From NCBI GenBank assembly GCA_947500555.1, contig CANMSE010000004.1, positions 62,001 to 126,000 of the forward strand: a DNA stretch of 64,000 bases, read 5' to 3'. This document shows, in pieces, positions 17,239 to 27,300 of this stretch (position 1 is the first letter of the stretch; each line of letters starts with the position of its first letter). Under the pieces are notes generated by a model that was given only the letters and a program-made list of their open reading frames with translations, was not told where the DNA came from and made no database searches. Source of the DNA: an uncultured Fulvivirga sp. Its GTDB lineage: Bacteria > Bacteroidota > Bacteroidia > Cytophagales > Cyclobacteriaceae. Made by a program: the position numbers and the translations under genes.

Positions 17239-18633
17239 GTGCCAAAACCTTCTGAAATACTTCTGCAGAAATTTCCTTTTGAGCCTACTCAGGGACAACG
17301 TAAATCATTTCATAAGATTGATAAGCTGATTGAAAATAAAGATGTACTTGTCATAAGGGGTTATGCAGGTACTGGTAAAACTACTTTAGTGACTTCCCTT
17401 GTCCAGGTATTTCCTCTTTTCAATTTAAAATTTGTTTTAATAGCCCCAACAGGCAGGGCGGCTAAGGTGATGTCTTCTTATGCGAATCGAATGGCATTTA
17501 CTATTCATAAGAAGATATATAAGCAATCAAAAACTGATGAATCAGGGCCTGTGTTTAAAAAACAAAAAAACTATGCAAAGAATACGGTTTTTATAGTTGA
17601 CGAGGCTTCAATGATCAATGAAGACAGTGGCTTTGGTAAATCCGGCCTTTTAACTGATTTAGTCGATTTTGTATTTACAGATAGTTCGAACAAACTGATT
17701 TTGATAGGAGATGAGGCTCAGTTACCTCCTGTAGGTCAGGAAATCAGCCCGGCTTTTGATGAAATTCGCCTGTCCAATGACTTTAATCTGGAAGTGGAAT
17801 CTGCATTGCTAACCGAGGTAATGCGCCAAGAATTGGAATCAGGTATTTTATTTAATGCAACTAATTTCAGAAATGAATTATTGAATGAACAACCTAAAAT
17901 TGAAATTCAAACTTCATTTGAAGACATCTTTAAAATGACTGGTGAAAGATTGGAAGATGGGATTCGGTATGCATATGACAATTATGGTATAGAAAATACA
18001 GCTATTATTTGTAGATCAAACAAGAGCGCGATTGCTTACAATCGATATATAAGAAATAGTATATTCTTCTATGATTCGGAAATAGAGGCAGGAGAGTTTT
18101 TGATGATAGTCCGTAATAATTATTTATTCGGACCTGATGAGATAGGTGGAGGATTCCTGGCCAATGGTGACTTTGTGGAAGTTATGAAAATAGTGTCATT
18201 TGAAGATATGCATGGATTTCGGTTTGCTACGCTCTCACTCAGACTTACGGATTACCCTAACCTTGAGCCATTTGAAGCAAAGGTTATTCTAGATACACTC
18301 CATAGTGAAACCCCAGCCTTAAGTCAGCAGCAAAATGAATCATTATATGCTTCGGTATTGGCAGATTATGTTGACCTAAAAGGCAAGGAACGCAGAGAGG
18401 CCATAAAGACTGACCCTTACCTGAACGCATTACAAATTAAGTTTGCTTATGCTATAACTTGTCATAAAGCGCAAGGAGGACAGTGGCCTATAGTCTTTGT
18501 TGATCAGGGTTACCTAAAGGAAGATATTGTGGATAAAGATTTTGTGAGGTGGTTGTATACCGCAGTTACAAGAGCTACCAAACAACTATTTTTGATGAAC
18601 TTCAATAAGAAGTTTTTCGTTAGTTCTAAATGA
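17239..18633 (+). CDS. RecD-like ATP-dependent DNA helicase (SF1)
   Basis: A 464-residue superfamily 1B helicase. Motif I (Walker A) is GYAGTGKTT at 41-49, motif II VFIVDEASM, motif III LILIGDEAQLPPVG, and the C-terminal motifs ITCHKAQGGQW and WLYTAVTRATKQLFL. This order and the UvrD-like C-terminus are those of RecD/Dda-type helicases. It is shorter than RecD2 (about 700) and has no N-terminal HhH region, as seen in other Bacteroidota homologues often labelled 'ATP-dependent exodeoxyribonuclease'. Start is GTG. Confidence 0.9.
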   Translation: MPKPSEILLQKFPFEPTQGQRKSFHKIDKLIENKDVLVIRGYAGTGKTTLVTSLVQVFPLFNLKFVLIAPTGRAAKVMSSYANRMAFTIHKKIYKQSKTDESGPVFKKQKNYAKNTVFIVDEASMINEDSGFGKSGLLTDLVDFVFTDSSNKLILIGDEAQLPPVGQEISPAFDEIRLSNDFNLEVESALLTEVMRQELESGILFNATNFRNELLNEQPKIEIQTSFEDIFKMTGERLEDGIRYAYDNYGIENTAIICRSNKSAIAYNRYIRNSIFFYDSEIEAGEFLMIVRNNYLFGPDEIGGGFLANGDFVEVMKIVSFEDMHGFRFATLSLRLTDYPNLEPFEAKVILDTLHSETPALSQQQNESLYASVLADYVDLKGKERREAIKTDPYLNALQIKFAYAITCHKAQGGQWPIVFVDQGYLKEDIVDKDFVRWLYTAVTRATKQLFLMNFNKKFFVSSK

Positions 18634-18678
18634 ATTGTTAAGACAGATGTAAGTCACTATTTTGTAGATGAGAAAACT

Positions 18679-18686
18679 TATATTTG
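18679..18686 (+). promoter_or_regulatory. -7 box for DUF1573 gene
   Basis: TATATTTG matches TAnnTTTG exactly and precedes the ATG at 18716 by 29 bases. It lies in the 82-base gap after the helicase stop, giving the small exported protein its own promoter. Confidence 0.5.
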
Positions 18687-18715
18687 TAATGAAAATTGAA
18701 AATTATTAATCTAAG

Positions 18716-19120
18716 ATGAAAACATTAGTGGTATTTATATTTGGAGTATTTATGATTTATGGTGCTTTTGCGCAAGAAGCTACTGAAACTCAATCGGGTC
18801 CGGTGATGGCATTTGCCGAAGAACAACATGATTTTGGAGACATACATCAAGGAGATAAGGTAGAGCACATTTTTACATTTGAAAATACTGGAAATGAGCC
18901 TCTAATCATTACCAATGTCCAAACGACTTGTGGTTGTACTGCTCCGGCATGGCCAAGAGATCCTATTGCACCTGGTCAATCAAGTGAGATCAAAGTTGTT
19001 TTTAATAGTACTGGAAAAATGGGAAGACAACATAAGGTGATTACGGTGATTTCAAATGCAACTACAGCTGTTAATAAGGTGGCTATTGTGACCAATATTT
19101 TACCTAAAGAAAGTAGATAA
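18716..19120 (+). CDS. DUF1573 exported protein
   Basis: A 134-residue protein with signal peptide (cleavage near GAFAQEA) and one Ig-like DUF1573 domain: HDFGDIHQGDKVEHIFTF near 39-56, then TNVQTTCGCTAPAWP and PGQSSEIKVVFNSTGK. The CGC pair is conserved in the family. It is related to ASH/HYDIN-type beta domains and predicted periplasmic or surface-located; function is unknown. A hairpin terminator follows 26 bases after the stop. Confidence 0.9.
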   Translation: MKTLVVFIFGVFMIYGAFAQEATETQSGPVMAFAEEQHDFGDIHQGDKVEHIFTFENTGNEPLIITNVQTTCGCTAPAWPRDPIAPGQSSEIKVVFNSTGKMGRQHKVITVISNATTAVNKVAIVTNILPKESR

Positions 19121-19146
19121 TCTACCTCTATAATTAAACCGGAAGT

Positions 19147-19170
19147 AAAGCCTGATTATCAGGCTTTTTT
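19147..19170. terminator. Hairpin terminator shared by convergent genes
   Basis: AAAGCCTGA-TTA-TCAGGCTTT is a 9-base perfect stem with a 3-base loop, followed by a T run on the forward strand, ending the DUF1573 transcript. The stem contains the stop codon of the convergent DUF423 gene (19159-19161), so it may also serve the reverse strand. Confidence 0.8.
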
Positions 19171-19524
19171 TGTGCCCAATATTAGTAACAACCACCCTAC
19201 TATAAGAGCTACCCCGCCAATTGGAGTAATTGCACCTAAAAATGATAATTGGGTTGCACATAAAAGATAAAGGCTACCACTGAATACTAAAATACCAGCC
19301 AGCATAGCTCTTGTTGCATATTTTAGCCATTTATTGTTATGATTAAGTTGTATTATGCCAATTGCCAATAATGCAAGGGTATGATAGAACTGATATTTTA
19401 CAGCTGTTTCAAATGTATCTAATCTACCTGTTTCTAATAAATATGGTTTTAAAGCATGTGCTCCAAATGCGCCTATGCAAACGGCTAATGCACCAATGAC
19501 TGCTGCTATCTTAATTGTATTCAT
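19159..19524 (-). CDS. DUF423 family small membrane protein
   Basis: A 121-residue protein with four hydrophobic helices, of the DUF423/YgdD/TMEM256 family. GAFGAHALKPYLLETGRLDTFETAVKYQFYHTLALL near residues 19-54 is the family signature. It is an inner-membrane protein of unknown function. Its ATG overlaps the stop of the YggS gene by one base (TAATG), so it depends on YggS translation. Confidence 0.92.
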   Translation of the reverse strand: MNTIKIAAVIGALAVCIGAFGAHALKPYLLETGRLDTFETAVKYQFYHTLALLAIGIIQLNHNNKWLKYATRAMLAGILVFSGSLYLLCATQLSFLGAITPIGGVALIVGWLLLILGTKKA

Positions 19525-20198
19525 TAATGAGTATTTCTAGATCCGAAAATTGAACTTCCAATGCGTACTAAAGTACTTCCTTCTTCAATAGCTATTTGAT
19601 AATCACCACTCATACCCATGGAAATCTCGCTGACATTAACATTGTCTGATAGGTTTGTTTTCTCCATTTCATCAAACATACTTTTCAAAGATTTAAATTC
19701 TCTTCTAATCTGCTCTTTATCATCAGTAAATGTGGCCATACCCATCAAACCTACAATTTCTATATTGTTCAGTTCAGGAAGTTCAATATTGTGTAGTAGT
19801 TCAAACAATTCATTTCTATCTAGCCCAAATTTAGAATCTTCCTCAGCGATGTGTATTTGAAGCAATATTTTGATGATACGTTCATTTTTAGCCGCCTGCT
19901 TGTTAATTTCTTTAAGAAGTTTTAAGCTATCAACAGAGTGTATTAAGCTTACAAAAGGAGCAATGTATTTTACTTTATTTCGCTGTAAATGTCCAATCAT
20001 ATGCCATTCAATATCTTCAGGTAGATTGGGATACTTTTCAGTCATTTCTTGAACCTTATTTTCTCCAAATATTCTTTGTCCGGCTTCATAGGCTTCACTG
20101 ATGGCCGTGTTAGGTTTAGTTTTGGATACTGCAACCAATTTACAATTGGTACCGTTTAGCTTTTCTGTAAATTCTAAAATGTTATTTTTAATATCCAT
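19524..20198 (-). CDS. YggS-family pyridoxal phosphate homeostasis protein
   Basis: A 224-residue single-domain PLP-binding protein of the YggS/PROSC/YBL036C family. LVAVSKTKPN holds the PLP lysine (K26), FGENKVQE and WHMIGHLQRNK follow, and SMGMSGDYQIAIEEGSTLVRIGSSIFG closes the TIM barrel. Family members buffer PLP and keep amino acid pools balanced, with no catalytic activity shown for most. It is co-transcribed with DUF423. Confidence 0.95.
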   Translation of the reverse strand: MDIKNNILEFTEKLNGTNCKLVAVSKTKPNTAISEAYEAGQRIFGENKVQEMTEKYPNLPEDIEWHMIGHLQRNKVKYIAPFVSLIHSVDSLKLLKEINKQAAKNERIIKILLQIHIAEEDSKFGLDRNELFELLHNIELPELNNIEIVGLMGMATFTDDKEQIRREFKSLKSMFDEMEKTNLSDNVNVSEISMGMSGDYQIAIEEGSTLVRIGSSIFGSRNTH

Positions 20199-20258
20199 TT
20201 AATAACTTTAGTGCTTGATGTTGATAGTAGCAAAGAACGAAATTTAAAACGACACGAT

Positions 20259-21800
20259 ATGCCTATTTTAGGTACTTTGTTGAAAAGAGGAATAAGGATA
20301 AGAGAGAGTCTTGAACAAGAATATGCTAACCCTTACGATCTTCAAAAGACAGTTTTAAAGGAACTGCTAATATCCGCTTCTCAGACACAATTTGGTAAAC
20401 ACTATTTTTTCAAGGAAGTACTAAATAAGTTCAAGTCTTTTGAAAAGAAAGGGTTTTATGAGAAGTTCAAGCAAGTAGTCCCCATTCATAATTACAATAA
20501 AATGTATGCTGAGTGGTGGCATAAGTTAAAGGATGGGCAGAGTAACATAACATGGCCAGGTAAAGTCAAATATTTTGCTCTCAGTTCAGGGACATCAGAA
20601 TCGACATCCAAATATATTCCTATTACAAAGGATATGAAGAAGGCTATACAGAAGACTAGTATACGCCAGATATTAACATTGTCAAGATACGATCTACCTT
20701 CTGAAAGTTTTCAGGGAGGAATTCTCATGTTAGGGGGCAGTACCCAATTGAATAATAGAGGAAGTTACTTTGAGGGGGATTTGAGTGGGATTCAGGCAGC
20801 TCAATTGCCATTTTGGTTTCAACACTTTTACAAACCAGGAAAGAGAATTTCTCAGACTCGGGATTGGGATGAAAAATTGAATGAAATTGCTCAAAATGCA
20901 AGAGATTGGAATATCAATATTATTGTTGGGGTGCCCGCCTGGATACAGATTCTAATGGAGAAAATTTTAGACCATTATCATGTGAACAATATTCATGATA
21001 TATGGCCTAATCTGAATGTCTATGTTCATGGCGGAGTGTCTTTTGATCCTTATAGAAAGGGGTTTGCCAAGCTTCTTGGAAGACCTATCCACTACATTGA
21101 AACTTATCTTGCTTCTGAGGGTTTTGTCGCCTTTCAATATAAACCCGGGCGAAAATCAATGCGCCTGGTTTTGAATAATGGTATCTTCTATGAATTTATT
21201 CCATTTGTAGATGCAAATTTTGACGAGAGTGGAGAGGTTAATTCAGAAGCTAAAACCTTGATGATAGATGAAATTGAAGATGGTAAAGAGTACGCTTTGC
21301 TTTTATCTACATGTGCGGGTGCGTGGAGGTACTTGATTGGCGATGTGATTAAAGTGGTTTCTAAAGAGGAAGCTGAAATAGTTATTACAGGTCGCACCAA
21401 GCACTTCTTAAGCCTTTGTGGTGAACATTTATCTGTTGATAATATGAATAAAGCAATTGAAATGGTATCCGATCAATTAAATATTGAAATTCCTGAGTTT
21501 GCTGTTGCAGGTATACCTCATCAATCATTATTCGCTCATCATTGGTTTATCGGCACGGATGATAAAGTGGATTCAGATGCTGTAAAACAATTGATTGATT
21601 CTAATCTAAAAGAGCTCAATGATGATTATGCAGTTGAGCGTACGGCAGCACTTAAGGATGTGATAGTTGATATTTTACCACTAAAATCATTTTATAGCTG
21701 GATGGAATCGAAAGGAAAGGTTGGCGGGCAAAATAAATTTCCTAGAGTTCTCAAAGGAGCTTTGTTGGAGGATTGGAATTCTTTTATCAATCAAAAATAA
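20259..21800 (+). CDS. GH3-family acyl-adenylating enzyme
   Basis: A 513-residue protein of the GH3 (auxin-responsive) fold, related to ANL acyl-adenylate synthetases. Typical stretches are KYFALSSGTSESTSKYIPIT (ATP loop), YVHGGVSFDPYRKGFAKLLG, YIETYLASEGFVAFQ, and YLIGDVIKVVSKEEAEIVITGRTKHFLSLCGEH. Plant GH3s conjugate amino acids to carboxylates; bacterial substrates are unknown. The ATG at 20259 is preferred; a GTG at 20211 would add 16 residues. The LysE exporter start overlaps its stop. Confidence 0.88.
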   Translation: MPILGTLLKRGIRIRESLEQEYANPYDLQKTVLKELLISASQTQFGKHYFFKEVLNKFKSFEKKGFYEKFKQVVPIHNYNKMYAEWWHKLKDGQSNITWPGKVKYFALSSGTSESTSKYIPITKDMKKAIQKTSIRQILTLSRYDLPSESFQGGILMLGGSTQLNNRGSYFEGDLSGIQAAQLPFWFQHFYKPGKRISQTRDWDEKLNEIAQNARDWNINIIVGVPAWIQILMEKILDHYHVNNIHDIWPNLNVYVHGGVSFDPYRKGFAKLLGRPIHYIETYLASEGFVAFQYKPGRKSMRLVLNNGIFYEFIPFVDANFDESGEVNSEAKTLMIDEIEDGKEYALLLSTCAGAWRYLIGDVIKVVSKEEAEIVITGRTKHFLSLCGEHLSVDNMNKAIEMVSDQLNIEIPEFAVAGIPHQSLFAHHWFIGTDDKVDSDAVKQLIDSNLKELNDDYAVERTAALKDVIVDILPLKSFYSWMESKGKVGGQNKFPRVLKGALLEDWNSFINQK

Positions 21801-22411
21801 TGGCGTTAGTTAATGGGCTACTTTTTGGGCTGACTCTATCTGTTATGATAGGACCAATTTTCTTCGCTCTGATCCAGACAAGCCTAGAAAAAGGCTTTGG
21901 TAAGGCTTCTTTAGTTGCAATTGGAGTTAGTGTAGGTGACATTATTATGATCTTGTTGGCCTACTTCGGTTTATCAAAATTACTGTCTTTTGAAGAAAAT
22001 AAAGAGTTCATTGGTTATGTAGGGGCTGTTATTCTTTTTGTTTTTGGTTTGATTAGCATTATCAAATCTCGAAGGTCTATTGTGCCAATTAGCAGGGGTA
22101 CTGAAGAAATAAAAGGGTTTTATAGGTTTCTTTTTAAAGGTCTCGCTATAAATGCAATAAGCCCCTTTGTCCCACTTTTCTGGATTGGCACTATGAGTTT
22201 GGCTACCGTAGAATATAACTATACAGGCGCTACCCTCATCGTTTTTTTTACCACTATCGTAGTAGTAGTTTTTATCACAGACTTGCTAAAGGCATTTCTT
22301 GCTTATAAGCTGAGTTCACTTATAAATTCTCGCGTCATCAGGTTAATGAATATTGTAGTTGGCGTGATTCTTATTCTGTTCTCGATTCGTATGAGTACTT
22401 ATTACCTCTGA
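21800..22411 (+). CDS. LysE-family amino acid exporter
   Basis: A 203-residue membrane protein with six hydrophobic helices. It starts MALVNGLLFGLTLSVMIGPIFFALIQTSLEKGF, the LysE/RhtB signature with GP in helix 1, and has NAISPFVPLFWIGTMSLA for helix 4. Exporters of this family carry amino acids or derivatives; the substrate is not known. The ATG overlaps the GH3 stop (TAATG), so export of a GH3 product is a reasonable guess. An ATG 27 bases upstream is unlikely because it lies inside GH3. Confidence 0.9.
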   Translation: MALVNGLLFGLTLSVMIGPIFFALIQTSLEKGFGKASLVAIGVSVGDIIMILLAYFGLSKLLSFEENKEFIGYVGAVILFVFGLISIIKSRRSIVPISRGTEEIKGFYRFLFKGLAINAISPFVPLFWIGTMSLATVEYNYTGATLIVFFTTIVVVVFITDLLKAFLAYKLSSLINSRVIRLMNIVVGVILILFSIRMSTYYL

Positions 22412-22439
22412 TCTTATATAATTAAGTGCAATCAAAAGC

Positions 22440-23504
22440 TTAGTAAAACCCTTTCCGATACTCTTTAGGCGTCATTTTAAACTTCATTTTGAAATACTTG
22501 TTAAAGATAGATTTTGAGTTGAAACCGGAATGAAACATTACTTCCTGAATTCTAAGCGTAGGTTCTTTTTTAAGAAGTTCGGCTGCATATTTTATTCTAA
22601 AATCATTAATATACTCTTTAAAAGACTGGTTTAAAATAGTATTTATAACCTGAGAGATATCCCTTGAGGGGAATCCAATTTTTTGTGACACATCATTAAG
22701 AGAGAGTTCAGAATTTTGAAATTCAAGATTTTCTTTAACAAATCTTTCTAATTCAACGATTACATGGTTGCTATAAGAATGATCTAGTGGTGAGGATTTG
22801 TATTTATCCTCTTTATATTCTCCTATTCGATCTCTTAAATACTTATTAGATAAAAATAGATCAGGATACCTCAATGCTAAAAATACCTGAATGTATATAA
22901 ATATCATAACCAGGCAATAACAAATAATAATTGATGCACTTGCCATAGTATTAAATTGGAAGTATGAGAAAGTTTCCGAAGCTATGTATGAAGCAATAAT
23001 TAGAACAAATGATCCATTGACTAATAATAACCAATTGTTTATGTGATTATGCACGCTCATATGTTTTCTGACAGTTATCAAACTATAAAGACCAAAGAGA
23101 AGATTATACAGAGAGCTGGGGAAGTCGTTTAAATCTGTAAAGTATGAGTTGGCATCGTAATGCTCTTTAATAAAAAAATACCAAATAAATAAGTGTATGA
23201 GCGGTAGTGTAGTTATAATTTTTTCATAACGACTCGGTTTTACAGATAGAGTTCTTTTTGTAAACAGAAAGAATAAGGGCCCAAAGCTATAAAATGAGAC
23301 GAGTAAGAATTCTCTTGAATAAATACCAAAAATATTATTAAAAGCAAGGTTTATTTGTGTTAACCCCATCAATAGTATAATAAGAGAAAAGATAAATGAG
23401 GATTTGAATCGAAGATGTCTTTGAGTGATTAAAAGATATGAGTACGAACAGCATGTTATCCCTGTGATGATTAACAAAATGGTAGATAAATTCTTCATGT
23501 ACAA
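22440..23504 (-). CDS. Membrane-anchored AraC-family transcriptional regulator
   Basis: A 354-residue protein with seven hydrophobic helices in residues 5-215, a charged linker, and a C-terminal AraC domain from about 245. The domain contains LSLNDVSQKIGFPSRDISQVIN and ends FHSGFNSKSIFNKYFKMKFKMTPKEYRKGF. It has the same build as the regulator at 4430-5407. It faces the LuxR-type regulator across 108 bases that contain TGAAC/GTTCA inverted motifs. Target and signal unknown. Confidence 0.88.
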   Translation of the reverse strand: MYMKNLSTILLIITGITCCSYSYLLITQRHLRFKSSFIFSLIILLMGLTQINLAFNNIFGIYSREFLLVSFYSFGPLFFLFTKRTLSVKPSRYEKIITTLPLIHLFIWYFFIKEHYDANSYFTDLNDFPSSLYNLLFGLYSLITVRKHMSVHNHINNWLLLVNGSFVLIIASYIASETFSYFQFNTMASASIIICYCLVMIFIYIQVFLALRYPDLFLSNKYLRDRIGEYKEDKYKSSPLDHSYSNHVIVELERFVKENLEFQNSELSLNDVSQKIGFPSRDISQVINTILNQSFKEYINDFRIKYAAELLKKEPTLRIQEVMFHSGFNSKSIFNKYFKMKFKMTPKEYRKGFY

Positions 23505-23612
23505 AAACTAGCTACTTCTCTCAACTGAACTTAAAAGGGTTCAACTTTAGGAACTTGTACTTTTATGTAGTTCATAATATACTTTTTTGAATTTCAAAAT
23601 AGTAAAAATATT

Positions 23613-24248
23613 ATGATTGATAAGCGTACTAAAATTATTTTAATTGATACTGACGGTAATTACAGGCTTGCTATGAAATTGTTATTTCAGGAGCATTCGA
23701 TGTTTCAATTGACAGCCACATTTGGGAGGCTTGAAGATATAGAGTTAGACATTAATTTTTCTTCGACCGACATACTTGTCTTTGATTGTACAAGCATTAC
23801 TCCCCAAGAGCGGGCTTTTATTTCAAATGTTATCAGTAATTATCCATATCTATCAGTTTTATTTCAATCTAATATAGAGGATGATTTATTAGTTACTCAA
23901 TCATTTGCGGTTGGGATTAGTGGATTTATTAAAAAAGAACGTTTAAATGGACACAAATATCTGGAAAAGGCCATAAAAGACCTTCACGAAGGAAGGGTCC
24001 CCTTAAGCAGAAGAGCCTCCCGAATTTTGGTAGAGAAATTTCATAAAAATTATAATTCCCCCTTGACAGTGCGCGAAGATCAGGTTTTAAAAGAGATGTC
24101 TTTGGGTATGTCTTACACCCAAATTGGATCTTCGCTTGAAATAAGCCCCGAGACTGTAAAAACCCACATGAGGAACATATATGAGAAGCTTCATGTATCA
24201 AATAAAAGCGAAGCAATTGAGGTTGCAAGAGGTAAATCATGGGTTTAA
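23613..24248 (+). CDS. LuxR/FixJ-type response regulator, atypical receiver
   Basis: A 211-residue protein. The receiver (residues 5-125) has the acidic pair (IDTDGNY), phosphoacceptor VFDCTS and lysine GFIKKE, but the usual MPGxxG loop after the Asp is absent. A GerE/LuxR HTH follows (LTVREDQVLKEMSLGMSYTQIG and ISPETVKTHMRNIYEKLHVSNKSEAI). No histidine kinase is near, so it is an orphan. It lies 136 bases upstream of SusC on the same strand and may control the uptake locus; that link is positional only. Confidence 0.88.
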   Translation: MIDKRTKIILIDTDGNYRLAMKLLFQEHSMFQLTATFGRLEDIELDINFSSTDILVFDCTSITPQERAFISNVISNYPYLSVLFQSNIEDDLLVTQSFAVGISGFIKKERLNGHKYLEKAIKDLHEGRVPLSRRASRILVEKFHKNYNSPLTVREDQVLKEMSLGMSYTQIGSSLEISPETVKTHMRNIYEKLHVSNKSEAIEVARGKSWV

Positions 24249-24341
24249 CCGGTCACTCCCTGCCTGATCAGACCTAAGAAAATCTAAAACACTCCAAATT
24301 GGATTACATGAGGATGTTTGATTTGATCGAATATTGGAAAT

Positions 24342-24358
24342 ACTCTAAAAATTAGAGT
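24342..24358. promoter_or_regulatory. Inverted repeat upstream of SusC
   Basis: ACTCTAA-AAA-TTAGAGT is a perfect 7-base inverted repeat, 26 bases before the SusC ATG. It could be an operator or a hairpin in the leader mRNA. No poly-T follows, so a terminator is unlikely. Confidence 0.4.
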
Positions 24359-24384
24359 TGAATATTTAATCTAAACAATTTTAT

Positions 24385-27300
24385 ATGAAGAAGTTTTTAC
24401 TGCTTAGTTTCATGCTAATGTTCGCATTCGCTTTTAGCGATTCGTGGGCTCAGGAACGTACCGTTTCGGGCAAGGTCACCTCTATTGAGGATGGTTCTTC
24501 CCTTCCAGGTGTTAACGTTGTACTCAAAGGTACAACTACCGGTACCGTCACCGATATTGACGGTAATTTTAATCTGTCTGTTCCCTCAGATGGTGGTATT
24601 TTAGTTTTTTCATTTATAGGCCTGGCTTCTGAAGAAGTAGTGGTGGGTGCTAGATCCTTGATTGATCTTCAGATGTCCCCCGATGTGACCCAGCTGAGTG
24701 AAGTGGTGGTGATTGGTTATGGTGAAGTGGATAAGCGAAAGTTGATCAGTTCAGTGGCCTCTGTTGATGGCAAAGAGTTGGCAGCGATGCCGGTGGTAAG
24801 TTTTGATCAGGCGTTACAGGGGAAAGCTGCGGGAGTTCAGGTGACGACTACCTCCGGGGTCTTGGGATCTTCTCCTAAGATTCGTATTCGCGGGGTGAAT
24901 TCCATTTCAGGTGGCCGTAGTCCCTTGTATGTGATAGATGGAGTGCCGATACAATCAGGCGAATTCAGTGCTTTTGCGGCAGGTCAGCTGAATGGTCTGG
25001 CGGATATAAATCCAAATGACATTGAATCTTATGAGGTATTGAAAGATGGAGCAGCTACGGCCATTTATGGTTCAAGAGCTTCGAACGGGGTGATTTTGAT
25101 TACCACCAAGTCAGGCTCAAAATCAGGTAAACCTCAAATCAACTATTCAATGACCATAGGTGCCAACCAGGTGGCTAACCGTTTTGATTTATTGAATGCA
25201 GAGGAATTTATTACGATCAGTAACGAGAAGTTTGCGAGTGCGGGTTTACCACCGCAGGCATTTCCTGGAGATAACAATGAGGATACCGATTGGCAGGATG
25301 AGATTTACCGGACAGGTATTGTTCAGCAGCATAATTTAAATATTACTGGAGGTAACGAGAATTTAAGTTACTTCTTCTCGGTAGGAATGTCGGATCAGGA
25401 AGGAGCGATTGATCAGAATTCACTGCAACGTTATTCCGCAAGGGCTAATATGGATTATACGGCCAATGACTGGTTGTCGGCAGGTGTTAAGATGCAGGTA
25501 TCTCGTCAGCGCAGTAACGGGTTGAATGTGGGCTCAAGTGGGTTATCGGGTAATGTGGCTGGTGGAACGAGGTTGTTTCCCAATGTTCCGGTATTTGATG
25601 CGGATCATCCGACAGGTTATAATTTGACTGCAGACAACAATGCATTGGGAGCAGGCAATAACCTACAGAACATTGCCTTTAACCTGACCAATATTCGTTT
25701 TGTATTAGATAACAACCAGCAGGAGACGATCAACTTACGCTTTTTAGGGAATGCGTATGCGCAGGTGAAGTTGCCGTTAGGGTTTAGTTTACGTACCCAG
25801 ATCGGTATTGACAATGCGGATACCCGTGATTTCCAGTCACTGGATCCGAGGCATGGCGATGGCAACCCTACAGGGTTAGTATTTCGAAGACTAACTAACT
25901 CTATTCAGTGGAACTGGCAGAACACGTTATCGTGGCGCAGAACGATTGCTGATAACCACAATTTCTTTGCTGTAGTCGGTACCGAATACCAGCAGAGTAC
26001 TTTTGATTCGTTTGATGCTTCAGGTCAGGATTTTTCTGATGCTTTCTTTATCCAGAGCGGTTTAATTTCCGGGTCATTTAACACCCAGAGTTCAGCAGGT
26101 TTTTATGGTCAGAGCGGGTTTGCTTCATTGTTTGGCCGGTTGAATTATGATTATGACAACCGTTACCTGATTACGGTGAGTGCGAGGCGTGATGCTATTT
26201 CCCAGTTACCCGAGGCTACCCGTGAAGACACGTTCTTTGGCGGCTCTGTGGGCTGGAATATTGCGCAGGAAAACTTCTTTAATGTCACAGTGATCAATGA
26301 CTTAAAATTAAGAGGGGGCTGGGCCCAGACGGGAAATACTGTCTTCTCGACACTTTTCCCTGCATTAGGCACGTATGGTCCTGAATTGTATGGAGATGCG
26401 ACTGCTATTAGATTCGAGAATGTGGGTAATCCTGATTTGTTATGGGAGACGACTACCAAGACGAACATTGGGTTAGACTTTGCGATACTGAGCAACCGTA
26501 TTTCGGGATCGGTGGATTATTTTGTAAGTAAGACCGAAGATCTGGTATTGGCTGCACCAACTCCACCTTTATTGGGTATTCCTCAAAACAGCATCAACCT
26601 GAATGTAGGAGAGATGGAGAACAGTGGGTTAGAGTTGGCGATTTCTTCGACCAATATTGAGGCGAACGGGTTTACATGGACGACTTCGTTCAATGCGACC
26701 TTCCAGCAGAATGAAGTGACCACGCTTTCTAATAACAATGCAGACATTGTGAACTTATCACCTTTCAATATTGTGCGAGTAGGAGAGCCTATCGGAGCGT
26801 TGTTTGGTTGGGAGAGTGCTGGTGTGAATCCAGCGAATGGTAACCCAATGTATAATACCCCTGACCGCGGCATCATTCAAGGAAATCCTGATGACAACAG
26901 TTATTATTTGTATGATCCTGCTAATCCTACGGAACTTACCCCCACGACTGCTTTGGGAGAGAACGACAAGACCATTATAGGTCAGATTCAGCCGGATGTG
27001 TATGGCGGGCTGACAAATACGTTCAGTTACAAAGGGATTGATTTATCGGTAGCGTTGACCTATGCGTTTGGTCACCAGGTGTACAACGGAACACGTGAAA
27101 ACGGGCTAACGAACTTTTTCCAGAACAACACGAAAGAGATTTTGAACCGCTGGACTCCTTCCAATCCGAACACGGACATTCCCCGCTTGTCACTGGACAA
27201 TGACAACTTTTATTTCTTTAACTCCAGTCTGAATGCGGGTAGTGCGGAGACCCGCTTTGTGGAAGATGCGGATTATGTCCGTATACAAAATGTAACGTTG

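Noticed and set aside
17239..18633. Helicase as part of a phage defence system
   Set aside because: It is a stand-alone RecD-like protein in a housekeeping setting, common in Bacteroidota, without nuclease or methylase partners.
23526..23556. TGAAC/GTTCA motifs between the AraC and LuxR genes as an operator
   Set aside because: The arms are only five bases and the spacing is irregular; not strong enough for a feature.
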